DNA from: a virus
IMG/VR virus record: IMGVR_UViG_3300010330_000023
Span: 1 to 22,578 of that record
Strand: one strand, 5' to 3'
Length of the DNA stretch: 22,578 nucleotides
Below the pieces are notes generated by a model. That model ran no database searches. It was not told the DNA's origin and was given only the letters and a program-made list of their open reading frames with translations. Made by a program: the position numbers and the translations under genes. This document shows, piece after piece, positions 1 through 8,027 of the stretch; position 1 is the first letter of the stretch, and each line of letters opens with the position of its first letter.

Positions 1-302
1 TGCACATACTCATCATCAGGGTATTTGTGTCCGCGCATTAAATTTTTGAAGATTCTAAAAACCATTTCATGATCGTGTCTCTGAAAATCACGAATCCTGT
101 CATAAGCGGTTTGTAAAATCTTATAAACAAGCTCCGATCTTAATTTTGAACAATAATATTCGTTGATTGGAACATTTTCTGACCATGATACGATGAGAGA
201 GGGAAGGGCTTGAGAAACCCTCCCCTCCTGTATTGCGATGAATGCGCCGTAAGGTAGATAATCTTTTATTTCGATCCAATCGTTGCCGTCAGTAATTATC
301 AT
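1..302 (-). CDS. Tail-assembly-chaperone-like protein, second copy, C-terminus cut by window edge
   Basis: An open frame of 100 codons runs from an ATG at 302 to the window edge with no stop. Its ATG overlaps the TGA of the upstream gene (ATGA), so the two are probably translationally coupled. The protein is a diverged paralogue of its neighbour. W9-I-E-I, followed three residues later by L16-P17, and W40-S-E-N-V-P45 match W27-F-E-V, L34-P35 and W82-S-E-S-V-P87 of the preceding protein, with identical W-to-LP spacing. Its place after the tail tube suggests a tail assembly chaperone, where many siphophages make two related products by frameshifting. Here there are two separate ATGA-linked frames. 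The function comes from position only; the paralogy is visible in the sequence. Confidence 0.65.
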   Translation of the reverse strand, partial: MIITDGNDWIEIKDYLPYGAFIAIQEGRVSQALPSLIVSWSENVPINEYYCSKLRSELVYKILQTAYDRIRDFQRHDHEMVFRIFKNLMRGHKYPDDEYV

Positions 303-679
303 CCCTCTTCTATCAGATCCTCGGGCTTTTCATTAACTATTCCATAGAGTCTCTGCAAATAAGCCCAAAGCTTCCACATTATTGAGGATTTTACTTTTTT
401 CAAATTCTCGATCGTTGGCGGCACGCTTTCGCTCCAGCCTTTTATAACCTGTGCCAAGAACTTGAATGGAATAGCCCCCTGAACATCGCTGAGATCCATC
501 TGGTAGCTTCCATCTTCGAAAACCACAACTTTAGCCCCTGCAAAAGTTTTTCTGAGTTCCATATCCAAGTGTGCTGGAAGCTCTTTTAGAACTTCAAACC
601 ATACACCTGTCTCTTTGCCTACAAGTTTGTCTCCGTCAAAGTAAATTTTAACAGTTTCGTTAGTAGCAAAAAGACTCAC
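299..679 (-). CDS. Tail-assembly-chaperone-like protein, first copy
   Basis: This 126-residue protein starts at a GTG with a good Shine-Dalgarno site (GGGAGGGG) just upstream. It follows the tail tube gene and precedes a paralogous frame that overlaps its stop. The N-terminal half is beta-rich (VKIYFDG, a W27-F-E-V strand, KVVVFEDG) and the C-terminal half is helical. In long-tailed phages the gene after the tail tube usually encodes the chaperone that coats the tape measure during tail assembly, so that role is inferred. No catalytic motif is visible. Size and location fit lambda gpG-type proteins, but I do not recognise the family from sequence alone. Confidence 0.65.
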   Translation of the reverse strand: MSLFATNETVKIYFDGDKLVGKETGVWFEVLKELPAHLDMELRKTFAGAKVVVFEDGSYQMDLSDVQGAIPFKFLAQVIKGWSESVPPTIENLKKVKSSIMWKLWAYLQRLYGIVNEKPEDLIEEG

Positions 680-709
680 CCTATCCCCTCCCGCTTAATT
701 TAAATTTTA

Positions 710-1900
710 TCAATAAGAACCAGTAGTGTTGACATAATCGTAAACTTCTATAACATCGCCAGAAGCAGGAGCAAGTGCTGTGAACGAACCGGTCAATATG
801 AGTTTGCCTGCATCGTTGATGTCGTGGTTGAGCTCGGAGAATCTGACTCTCGGAAGCAGTATCTCGAGTTTATAGGTGTTTCCGCCCTTCTCTTTCTCAA
901 ACACTGCTTTTATCTTCCAATCTTCAAAGTTGACAAATTTTTGTTTATAATCGAACGCAACAGCTTCGTAGTCCATAACTATGTCCAAGCTACCAGTTAT
1001 TTCCAGGTTCGCTGGCATTATGCTGTATCTAAGCCCAGTTCCGTCGAATCTGTAGTCGTCGGTATCGAGATTGTTGTTGATGGTAAGTTCAAAATTGGTG
1101 TATTTAACTGTAGTAGTAAGAGGAGTAGAATCATCACCATACATGAGAGTTATTTCTTTGAAAGTGAATGGATCAACTTCGAAAACCGTCATGCCGGTTT
1201 CATCTACATCAGAATCGAAGTATTCATAATCTGCAGTTATTGTGCCAGTTGGAGCAGTGTTGAATGTAATCTTTCCGGTACCCCAATCCACTGTGTATTC
1301 AGATGGGTCTACGGCAGTGCCATCCTCTTTTACAGTCAAACTGCCAGGAACAACTGGATGGTTGGCTAATGTATAAACAGTTCCGCTTCCACTGACATTC
1401 TCATCGGTCACGGACTGCGTCTCGATAACCTCCTGTCTTCCTACAACATCGATTGAAAGAGTAGGAATACTGCCAACAGAAGCAGCAAGCCTTGCTTGAT
1501 TGAACTTAAGCCCTTTATAGAGCATCGGAATATCGGAATGACTGACCATAACAACAGCACTGGGCAGATCTTCACCTGCCGAGATAGGAGTTATCTTCGT
1601 AACAGTTTCTGTTTCAACAGTGGTTTGCTCGGATTTTCCAAGCACCATGTAAAAGAGAACCCCTGCTGTTTTTGGCCAAAGCTCAATTTCCATTGATCCC
1701 TCTGCACCTTCTCTTCCTGGGATCAATGAGCTTGGAGACCTAGCACCAAGTAGTGCCTCAGAAGTTATTGGATCCATTCGCCTGTTTATGCTTTCTGTTC
1801 TAACAGGCAGCTTATATAAAAGATCGCTTTTCGAACCCTGCCCAAACGCACTTTCGAGACCGAGATAGACTTTACTGAGTGCACCTATAAATGCAGCCAT
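710..1900 (-). CDS. Major tail tube protein
   Basis: The 396-residue protein is built of beta-strands with the look of siphophage tail tube subunits of the Phage_tube_2 type. The start is taken as the ATG at 1900 rather than the in-frame GTG at 1909, because the GGAGG lies only two bases before the GTG but ten before the ATG. Residues about 171-227 form a distinct insert that begins GTVYTLANHPVVPGSLTV and ends TITADYEYF. It resembles a small beta-sandwich module that recurs in phage structural proteins and probably decorates the tube surface. No sheath gene lies upstream, which argues for a non-contractile tail. The call rests on fold impression and position between the gpG-like gene and the chaperone pair. 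Confidence 0.7.
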   Translation of the reverse strand: MAAFIGALSKVYLGLESAFGQGSKSDLLYKLPVRTESINRRMDPITSEALLGARSPSSLIPGREGAEGSMEIELWPKTAGVLFYMVLGKSEQTTVETETVTKITPISAGEDLPSAVVMVSHSDIPMLYKGLKFNQARLAASVGSIPTLSIDVVGRQEVIETQSVTDENVSGSGTVYTLANHPVVPGSLTVKEDGTAVDPSEYTVDWGTGKITFNTAPTGTITADYEYFDSDVDETGMTVFEVDPFTFKEITLMYGDDSTPLTTTVKYTNFELTINNNLDTDDYRFDGTGLRYSIMPANLEITGSLDIVMDYEAVAFDYKQKFVNFEDWKIKAVFEKEKGGNTYKLEILLPRVRFSELNHDINDAGKLILTGSFTALAPASGDVIEVYDYVNTTGSY

Positions 1901-1914
1901 TATCTCCACACCTC

Positions 1915-2373
1915 CTATTTGCCAAAGTTCTCAAAAACCCAACTGATGATATATTTAGCCATGCGTTCTATAACATGTTTGCGTATTATCATGAAATTTC
2001 TTGCTGGCATGTTATGAGTTCCAGTAACATGGTATTGTGCGTATCTTGTTTGTGTGTAATATGTTAACACATTTGTTTTAACTTTGTATCTAATTGAATT
2101 GAGAAGTTTCTTTGTTCTCTGAAGTATCGGATGTGCCGCAAAAGCTGCTCCGAGTTTTCTAGCTCTTTCTTTTCTGGTTGATTCCGCAAGTGGTGCCCAA
2201 CGTTTTACAGCTTCATATCCACTTGCTTCTTCTTTGAAATTAGTTTGCAAAGACTGTAAGCCCCAAGGGGCTATTTTTCTCAAACCTCGCTCAGGATTTC
2301 GAGCTCTTGAAATTACAGAATTTAAATTGCGTTTTAAATTGCCAAAAGAAACGTTTATCTTTACGCTCACCAT
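1915..2373 (-). CDS. Tail completion protein, Mu gpG/virion morphogenesis family
   Basis: The 152-residue basic protein has the hallmarks of the phage virion morphogenesis family (Mu gpG-like). These are WAPLAESTRKERARK, then PILQRTKKLLNSIRYKV, a TRYAQYHVTGT segment and a near-terminal PARNFM. In that family the protein joins the tail to the filled head. It sits directly after the gp36-like connector, the usual order. The Shine-Dalgarno site is weak (GGTGATGTGAA before ATG), so translation may depend on coupling with the gene seven bases upstream. Confidence 0.75.
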   Translation of the reverse strand: MVSVKINVSFGNLKRNLNSVISRARNPERGLRKIAPWGLQSLQTNFKEEASGYEAVKRWAPLAESTRKERARKLGAAFAAHPILQRTKKLLNSIRYKVKTNVLTYYTQTRYAQYHVTGTHNMPARNFMIIRKHVIERMAKYIISWVFENFGK

Positions 2374-2379
2374 TTCACA

Positions 2380-2769
2380 TCACCAATACTCCAATTCCTC
2401 TTCCGTAAAAACCCTTTCATTAGACTGCATGGCTATCTTGGTTGAAGACTCTTGGAGCTGCTGTTCCATGAGCTGTGTCCTGACTTCGGTGAAATACATT
2501 TCCATTTCTCTTTGCCACATCTGCATATACATAGCAGCCATATCAGCGTTTCCAACGTAAGCATACAAACGAGAAATCACGTAATTTCGTGCTGCTTCAT
2601 CCCTAACCGCTTCTGGAGCTTTAGGTAATTTATACTCAAAATACTCATTTGCATTATCAATAATTTCTTGGAGTTTAGTATCATCAATAACACCAGTTCC
2701 TGTTTCGTCCGTAAGATAAGTTAACAAATCATCTGGCAATATTTTCTTTATTTCGTCTAATGTCACCAT
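2380..2769 (-). CDS. Head-tail connector, Mu gp36/DUF1320-like
   Basis: The 129-residue acidic, mostly helical protein opens with MVTLDEIKKILPDDLLTYLT and continues with a helix that includes IIDNANEYFEYKLPKAPE and AARNYVISRLYAYVG. This is the pattern of gp36-like and gp6-like head completion proteins that bind under the portal. The start is an ATG preceded by GAGGTGATAGT. It follows the capsid gene after a strong GC-rich hairpin and precedes the gpG-like gene. The C-terminal 45 residues (a Met/Gln/Glu-rich helix) extend beyond the core. The family call is moderate and the role is supported by gene order. Confidence 0.6.
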   Translation of the reverse strand: MVTLDEIKKILPDDLLTYLTDETGTGVIDDTKLQEIIDNANEYFEYKLPKAPEAVRDEAARNYVISRLYAYVGNADMAAMYMQMWQREMEMYFTEVRTQLMEQQLQESSTKIAMQSNERVFTEEELEYW

Positions 2770-2780
2770 ACTATCACCTC

Positions 2781-2823
2781 AAAAATAAAGAGATACGGGA
2801 GGGGAGGGGGATGCTCCCCTCCC
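2781..2823 (-). terminator. Intrinsic terminator or attenuator after the capsid gene
   Basis: On the leftward strand GGGAGGGGAG and CTCCCCTCCC form a perfect 10-bp stem (2814-2823 with 2797-2806) around a 7-base loop. A U-rich stretch (CTCTTTATTTTT) follows. It stands just after the capsid stop, inside the structural operon, with no promoter seen after it. Partial termination would lower connector and tail expression relative to capsid, and an RNA-stabilising role is also possible. The opposite strand carries four close G runs (2797-2830) that could form a G-quadruplex. Confidence 0.65.
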
Positions 2824-2840
2824 ACGGGGGCACCAATCTA

Positions 2841-3872
2841 TCAGCTAATCGTGACATTGAGTATCTTGACTGCTGCGGAGCTTGCAACATATGGAAGTGG
2901 TCTGGACTGTACAAATATCGCTTTACTTGCACCGTTATTGGTAACATCTTCCCAAACAACCGCTTCGCCTCTGATTGGCCTGCCATCTGGGTTGATCTTG
3001 TAGTTGACAAGTGCTCCGTATGCAAGCCTGAAGAAGCTGGAATCAACGAGTATGATCTTCCCAGTTCCGCCAGATTCATCGAATGGGATGTAGTATTTGA
3101 AGTCTCCGCTGTCGTCGGCATATCCACCAACATAGACGAATATATCAGCTGGGAGACCGTCTATATTGAAGGTCTGTCTGGCGGTCTTGTAAACTTTTAT
3201 GTTGGTTCTCAAGAGCCCGAATCCATTCTTGTTAGCCCACTGCTGAATCTGGTTGTTGGAAAGCATAGCCTTCTCGACGTTTGGAGTAATGATTATCAGG
3301 TCGGGATTGGCTCCGTTCCTTCTCATCTCGTCAGCCATGTCTATAAGATCGCTTGCAACATTGGTGGTGTCTGTGAGAGTATAATCAGTAGCAGTAATTC
3401 CAAAGTCGTAGGTCAGAGATCTGTTACCGTCGCTGTAGGTTATTTTACCCTCAGAGAGGATCTGAGCAAACATGAGCTCAATCCTTCTGGTGACCCTGTT
3501 TTTAAGCTCAGCAGCAACCTTAGCAGCGACGTATTCAATGTTAGAAACAACATCTTTCTCGCTGGTTACGGAGATTATCTTGGGGTTAACTATATTGAAA
3601 ACATCATCTTCGGTTACAACATAGTATTCAAATATCTCAGGCGGCGTGTAGGACACTTCAGAAACGTTTGGAGAAACATTAACAGGCCTTGCAGGATCTC
3701 CGAGTTTCCCGAGTGTCGCAACACTCATTCCGCTTTTGTCAATCCTTATCTTGACAGAGGGTATAGGAGAATACTCCTTAACTTTTCCAAGTCTATCTGT
3801 GAGCAAGAAGGATTCAACAGGAACCTGAGTGTAAACACCAGTCAGGTATTCGTAACTAAGTGCCATTGTCAT
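2841..3872 (-). CDS. Major capsid protein, lambda gpE-like
   Basis: The 343-residue protein resembles the Phage_cap_E family with the HK97 fold. It has an N-terminal YLTGVYTQVPVESFLLTDRL segment and a central YVVTEDDVFNIVNP stretch. A long helix (ELKNRVTRRIELMFAQIL) and the P-domain strand PDLIIITPNVEKAML follow, and the C-terminus holds INPDGRPIRGEAVVWEDV. Length and order (protease/scaffold, decoration, capsid) match the lambda C-Nu3-D-E arrangement. The start is the ATG after GAGGAGGTGTA. It would form the icosahedral shell. Confidence 0.85.
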   Translation of the reverse strand: MTMALSYEYLTGVYTQVPVESFLLTDRLGKVKEYSPIPSVKIRIDKSGMSVATLGKLGDPARPVNVSPNVSEVSYTPPEIFEYYVVTEDDVFNIVNPKIISVTSEKDVVSNIEYVAAKVAAELKNRVTRRIELMFAQILSEGKITYSDGNRSLTYDFGITATDYTLTDTTNVASDLIDMADEMRRNGANPDLIIITPNVEKAMLSNNQIQQWANKNGFGLLRTNIKVYKTARQTFNIDGLPADIFVYVGGYADDSGDFKYYIPFDESGGTGKIILVDSSFFRLAYGALVNYKINPDGRPIRGEAVVWEDVTNNGASKAIFVQSRPLPYVASSAAVKILNVTIS

Positions 3873-3884
3873 TACACCTCCTCA

Positions 3885-4172
3885 TCAAGCATTCTTTCTG
3901 GTCTCTACGAAAATTCCAACCTGCCTAAGCAATGCCTTTACGTCTTCGGATGGTGCAGAAGCCAGTTCGTCCTCATATATAACACCATGGAAAAGAACTT
4001 TCGCCTTAGCAGGAGACTGACCAGAGGTCACAGCTTCCATGAGAACTCCTGCAGGAGTACCAGAAGAATACGGTTTGTAGTAGTGGTTCGTGGAATCATA
4101 TTCCAGAATTGTTCCAGCTTCAATATCAGCCGAAACATCCACAGGAACTATCGCTTCATACTTCTCGAGCAT
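3885..4172 (-). CDS. Head decoration protein, lambda gpD-like
   Basis: The 95-residue protein carries the gpD-type core: PVDVSADIEAGTILEYDSTN, then TPAGVLMEAVTSG, KAKVLFHGVI and a C-terminal VKALLRQVGIFVETRK. Such proteins trimerise on the expanded shell and stabilise it against internal DNA pressure. Both its place just before the capsid gene and its size are typical. The start ATG follows AAGGAGGGATTTGC. Confidence 0.8.
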   Translation of the reverse strand: MLEKYEAIVPVDVSADIEAGTILEYDSTNHYYKPYSSGTPAGVLMEAVTSGQSPAKAKVLFHGVIYEDELASAPSEDVKALLRQVGIFVETRKNA

Positions 4173-4185
4173 GCAAATCCCTCCT

Positions 4186-4581
4186 TCACTCGTTTTCGCC
4201 AGTTAACATTTTTACAGCCGCCTGAACTTTTTCAGACAACACTTTAGAGTCGTCCACTTCGCTCTCAGAAATCTGCTTCGTAAGCTCAGGTTTCTTAAGA
4301 ACTTCAAACATTTCATCAAACACTTTCATCTGCTCGGGCTGTTCAAGAACCACCTTTTTAGCCTTTTCAACCACAGCAGGCACAACGCCTTCGCTAAGCC
4401 ATTTCTTCGCCCAGAGCTCAACCTCCTTCTCTCTTGCTTCCTTTTCTGCCTCAGCAAGTTTCTTCTCGAGCTCGACTTTCTCCTCGGACAGCTTCTTGAC
4501 CTGCTCCTTAAGACCTTTCTTCTCCTCTTCAAGTTTCTTGATCTGATCTTCGAGAGCTATAACTTTGTCCTCAAGTTCCAT
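4186..4581 (-). CDS. Nested capsid scaffold protein, in frame with the protease gene
   Basis: An internal ATG at 4581 (Met460 of the protease) is preceded by AGGAGGTGAT at 4598-4589, a near-perfect Shine-Dalgarno site seven bases from the start. It would yield 131 residues beginning MELEDKVIALEDQIKKLEEE. This is a heptad-rich coiled coil followed by a short C-terminal region that could bind capsid. Independent scaffold from an internal start is well known for lambda C/Nu3 and Mu I/Z, which have the same gene order. The site is seen directly; its use is inferred. Confidence 0.65.
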   Translation of the reverse strand: MELEDKVIALEDQIKKLEEEKKGLKEQVKKLSEEKVELEKKLAEAEKEAREKEVELWAKKWLSEGVVPAVVEKAKKVVLEQPEQMKVFDEMFEVLKKPELTKQISESEVDDSKVLSEKVQAAVKMLTGENE

Positions 4582-5958
4582 CTTCTTAATCACCTCCTGG
4601 AGTTCATCTTCGCTAAGATGGAATTTGGGTGGCTCTTTGTCAAATGCTTTATAATGGGCAACAAGGTGCTTGTAAACCTTTTCCTTATCTTTTACAGGAA
4701 TGTCTACACCGCCTCTTGCACCAAGCAAAGCTGCCATGGCTGCTCTTACACCGCCCCAAACCAAAGTGAGTTTTCCGTTAATTAGTTTGTGATGTGGGAG
4801 TTTATAAGCCTGTTTGTTGTGCGGCAGTCCATCTTCCTGAACCTCATAGTTTTCCTTGTCAACATAAGCGCATGCTTTGGCTAAACCTTCCCACCCAAAT
4901 TTTTCGAGAATAGCATTTCCGTCTCTTGCCCAATCCCAATCCCATCTCGGACTGTCATCCTTAGGAGTATTAACAACTTTCGGAACCATAAGCTTCACCT
5001 CCGCCTCTTCATCCTCGGCAGCCACCAACTTCATTTTCATACCTGCTTGAAAAGCTTGTTTCACCATTTCGACTATCTCATTGTAAAGTTCAGAAAGCTT
5101 AATGGGATTCATTTTTGGATGCGCGGGTCGATTTGTAAGTGCCACACCAAGTAAAACCGGCCCAACATCTTCGCCTGTTTCTTTGTTTACATAATGCTCC
5201 GTGAACTCAGCAGATAAATACTCAAACCTTTTTGCTTCTAAAAGCTTTGCACCATCTTGGGTAAGCGCTATCTTTGCCCAAAGCCCGTCTTCTCTTGCTT
5301 CAACCTCGACTATATCCCCAAACTTGCCGTGAATATCTTCATGAGAAATATTGACAGGCGGTTTGTAATGCGGTATACCGTTCTTGAAATTTTCAGCCAT
5401 TTTTTCTACCATTTCTTTAGTTATGTTGACTTCGCCATATCTTGGATCATAAAATTTTCCGATAGGCAAAATGTTATGCCAGAATTCTTTTGTGTATTCT
5501 TCGAGTTTAGTCACCCGAACATAAGACTCCTGATACGGCCCAACATACACATTAACTGTTTCTGGCACGGTATCGCCTCCTAACTTCATTCGCTTAAATT
5601 TAGCTAACGCGCGTTTTTGTTCCTCAGAACGCTTTTCTTCAGGTATCGCTTTTAAAGCTTCATAAATGATTTGACGTGTTTCCAAACTAACTTCAGCCAA
5701 ATGATCTAAATCATACCAGATAGAAGTTAGAACTGTATGCCCGCCTCTTTTACCTTCCCTAGCAACAATGGCAATGTTGGCTGTAACCCCAGGCTTAATG
5801 TGTTTCTTGCGCCATTCCTTTATCAATCTCTTTGGTGGTTTTCTTCTGAGTTTAAATACTGCTGTGCCTTTGAGTATGAATAAAACCACATCTTCTTTCT
5901 TTCCATCGTCATCTATGTCATATTTTAGCTCTTTACGATAATAAACTTTAATAGCCAT
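4186..5958 (-). CDS. Head maturation protease fused to scaffold, Mu gpI-like
   Basis: The 590-residue protein has four parts. Residues 1-135 are an extra basic N-terminal domain that I do not recognise. Residues about 140-310 resemble Mu gpI-type proteases, with NISHED (H206), EYLSAEF (S249, likely nucleophile) and LLGVALTNRPAHPKM. Residues about 335-445 form a compact module (WDWDWARDGNAILEKFGW, then AYKLPHHK and AAMAALLGARGG) that I recall from other phage proteins. Residues 460-590 form a long coiled coil, the scaffold. It lies between the gpF-like and decoration genes. The protein would shape the procapsid and then digest the scaffold. Catalytic residues are assigned by motif position, not by alignment. 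The start ATG follows GAGGTGATAAT. Confidence 0.8.
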   Translation of the reverse strand: MAIKVYYRKELKYDIDDDGKKEDVVLFILKGTAVFKLRRKPPKRLIKEWRKKHIKPGVTANIAIVAREGKRGGHTVLTSIWYDLDHLAEVSLETRQIIYEALKAIPEEKRSEEQKRALAKFKRMKLGGDTVPETVNVYVGPYQESYVRVTKLEEYTKEFWHNILPIGKFYDPRYGEVNITKEMVEKMAENFKNGIPHYKPPVNISHEDIHGKFGDIVEVEAREDGLWAKIALTQDGAKLLEAKRFEYLSAEFTEHYVNKETGEDVGPVLLGVALTNRPAHPKMNPIKLSELYNEIVEMVKQAFQAGMKMKLVAAEDEEAEVKLMVPKVVNTPKDDSPRWDWDWARDGNAILEKFGWEGLAKACAYVDKENYEVQEDGLPHNKQAYKLPHHKLINGKLTLVWGGVRAAMAALLGARGGVDIPVKDKEKVYKHLVAHYKAFDKEPPKFHLSEDELQEVIKKMELEDKVIALEDQIKKLEEEKKGLKEQVKKLSEEKVELEKKLAEAEKEAREKEVELWAKKWLSEGVVPAVVEKAKKVVLEQPEQMKVFDEMFEVLKKPELTKQISESEVDDSKVLSEKVQAAVKMLTGENE

Positions 5959-5962
5959 ATTA

Positions 5963-6823
5963 TCACCTCAATGCCGCCCCGATTAAGAAATAGTCTATAT
6001 CCCTTCGCGGAGCTTGAGGTGCATCTGGTGGCATCAGCTGAAAGTTGTTTGGAAGTTTGTAAAGCGGAATTAGTCTGCATCGGCAGGAGACGTGGTTAGG
6101 AGGAACATTTGCTAATAATCCCGCTATATCATTAGCCAAAATGATCTTACCGTTTCTACTTAAACACAGTTGACACGTTTTCTCGTCAATGACAGCTTGA
6201 TATCTATATGCCACCACACCAAATTGTCTCGTGGATTTTAAAAGACCTAGGTTATAGAACCTCGCGGTTTCGGTTCTGGCTATTTGTCTCATTCTAACAC
6301 TCATAAAACGTCTTAGTTTGCGATCAAGTTCGGCCATTATCTCCTGTTTAGTAGCTTTCGTTTGCGCTAATTCGTTATACTGTTGTCTCATATAAACCAA
6401 AGCATCTGTTAAGGCTTTTTGTTCGACCTTATCCAAATACGCTAAAAATTCATCTTCAAAATCTCTAGCAACTTTTTCTATACCTAAACTTTCAAACTGC
6501 TTGATTTTGTCTTTAAGGAAGCGTTTTAAAAACCTCTTGTCCTTTTCAAAGATCTTTTCTAACCTATTTAAAACCTGCGGATTATAAATCGGCCTGCCTT
6601 GCACAAACTCCAATATCTGTCTTGTTTCTAAATGCAGCCAAACAGCATAGTTATAAACAGCTAAAAGCATTATATACAAAACCCCATCAATGTCAGAATC
6701 TGGTGTTTCGTAAGGATACTCTAACAGCCTACCTCTGGCTTTTTTAGCCTCCCGATAAAGTGAATATACAGTTCGATTTTCTACTCTATCCAGAAGCTGT
6801 TCATAATCACGTTTCGTTAGCAT
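5963..6823 (-). CDS. Minor head protein, Mu gpF-like head morphogenesis
   Basis: The 286-residue protein ends with the conserved gpF/SPP1 gp7 module: RQIARTETARFYNLGLLK, then YRYQAVIDEKTCQLCLSRNG and PPNHVSCRCRLIPL, with Cys and His positions that suggest a bound metal. The N-terminal two thirds are helical. Such proteins sit inside the head at the portal and act in DNA packaging or ejection. The ATG at 6823 is preferred (GGTGAGG upstream). The gene overlaps the end of the portal gene by 17 bases, and the protease gene follows after four bases. Confidence 0.8.
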   Translation of the reverse strand: MLTKRDYEQLLDRVENRTVYSLYREAKKARGRLLEYPYETPDSDIDGVLYIMLLAVYNYAVWLHLETRQILEFVQGRPIYNPQVLNRLEKIFEKDKRFLKRFLKDKIKQFESLGIEKVARDFEDEFLAYLDKVEQKALTDALVYMRQQYNELAQTKATKQEIMAELDRKLRRFMSVRMRQIARTETARFYNLGLLKSTRQFGVVAYRYQAVIDEKTCQLCLSRNGKIILANDIAGLLANVPPNHVSCRCRLIPLYKLPNNFQLMPPDAPQAPRRDIDYFLIGAALR

Positions 6824-8015
6824 CCTCACCGCCACCAAACAAAGAATCGTAAAATTCAGCTAACTCTTGTTCTGTCTCAGGTTGTTTTGCACTTTCAAGT
6901 ACCTGCTGCCTTGGAGCACCAATCATTGCTCTAATCCAGTTACCATCTTCAACAGGATCAAGCACCCCTGCGCCAACCAATTGATTAAACGCAAGAGCCA
7001 ATCTACTCATTTCTTCGGCGCTTGGCTGAGTTCTGAACAGGAACGCACCATAAGAATCTACACCCTCGAAATTGTAAGAGATTATTTTGCTTATGAAATC
7101 GTTCAAAAGCGCTTCGGCTACAATTTTTGCCAGTCTTTCCACGGCACTCATGAAAAGATTCATTTGCACACGTCCAAGTGAATAAGCTCCTGATCTCTCC
7201 GTAGACAAAAGCAGTGGTGGAACAAGTAAAGACCTCGCAATAAGTTGATTGGCGTATTCGATAGCCTCTCTAAATTCTCCTGCTATATTAACCCTTGGTT
7301 CGAGCAATTTAATATCTGTAGATGTGTCGGTTGCTATAACACCATTTATCCAAAGATTTCTTAAATCCTCAACTAATCTTTCGACATCGGTTGTTTGTCC
7401 AAAAAGAATTGGCATCGAGTACCTTTCCATAGCTATTGCCCAGAATTTAAACAAAGCGCTTTTGAATCTATAAGGTCTCCAAGCTCGCCTCAAAGCAGAT
7501 TGTCCAAGAACCCCTTCTCCCATCTTAACAAAAATAACCTTCTCGCGCGGTATTTCAATCTTGTCAAATCCTGTATTCTGAACGAAAGATTCGATATCGT
7601 AATCATTTAATTTGGCGTGAAGTGTATCAGAAGGAATAACCACAACTCGTTTTACCATGTATTTATCGTCGACCACTTCCCAAACGATCTCAGCAACAGC
7701 AAAACCGTAAACTAATGCATTTATCACCAGTTTGGTTATCAAGGCTTCCAAGGGCGTTTCCATGCGTTCTAGGTTTTTTCTAACAAAATCTTGAACCTTT
7801 GAATCGGGATGAATGTAATCTCCTATTTTGTTAGCTGTGTTGTATGCCAAAAACTCCAGAGAAGCAGCAACCGTCTCATCTTTTTCAACCATTTCTTTGT
7901 ATGAAGTGAGAGGAATATCGGAATCACTCCAAACTTCCCCTAGATAAGATGATAAAATTCCAAATGGATTAGCAAGCTGTGTCGTAGAAACAGGCATTTT
8001 TGGCTTTCTACCCAT
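6807..8015 (-). CDS. Portal protein, Mu gp29/DUF935 family
   Basis: The 402-residue protein matches DUF935-type portals. It has LTSYKEMVEKDETVAASLEF near the N-terminus and ALVYGFAVAEIVWEVV. KFWAIAMERYSMPILFGQT is followed by ANQLIARSLLVPPLLLST, then SLGRVQMNLF and AEALLNDFI. The portal forms the dodecameric ring at one capsid vertex through which TerL pumps DNA. The ATG at 8015 is chosen over the GTG at 8024 because AAGGAG ends eight bases before the ATG. The C-terminal tail is acidic and rich in Glu and Gln. It lies between TerL and the gpF-like gene as in Mu-type head modules. Confidence 0.85.
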   Translation of the reverse strand: MGRKPKMPVSTTQLANPFGILSSYLGEVWSDSDIPLTSYKEMVEKDETVAASLEFLAYNTANKIGDYIHPDSKVQDFVRKNLERMETPLEALITKLVINALVYGFAVAEIVWEVVDDKYMVKRVVVIPSDTLHAKLNDYDIESFVQNTGFDKIEIPREKVIFVKMGEGVLGQSALRRAWRPYRFKSALFKFWAIAMERYSMPILFGQTTDVERLVEDLRNLWINGVIATDTSTDIKLLEPRVNIAGEFREAIEYANQLIARSLLVPPLLLSTERSGAYSLGRVQMNLFMSAVERLAKIVAEALLNDFISKIISYNFEGVDSYGAFLFRTQPSAEEMSRLALAFNQLVGAGVLDPVEDGNWIRAMIGAPRQQVLESAKQPETEQELAEFYDSLFGGGEDANET

Positions 8016-8027
8016 CCATATCACTCC

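Noticed and set aside
824-1369. Rightward frame opposite the tail tube gene
   Set aside because: It is antisense to a supported gene, with Cys/Ser/Ile-rich shadow composition and no ribosome site.
1915-2769. Contractile tail (Mu-like myovirus)
   Set aside because: Many head genes are Mu-like, but no sheath gene stands before the tail tube gene.
2760-4247. Long rightward open frame (495 codons) opposite the capsid and decoration genes
   Set aside because: It is antisense to two well-supported structural genes, has no convincing ribosome site or recognisable domain, and has the composition expected from the reverse of coding sequence.
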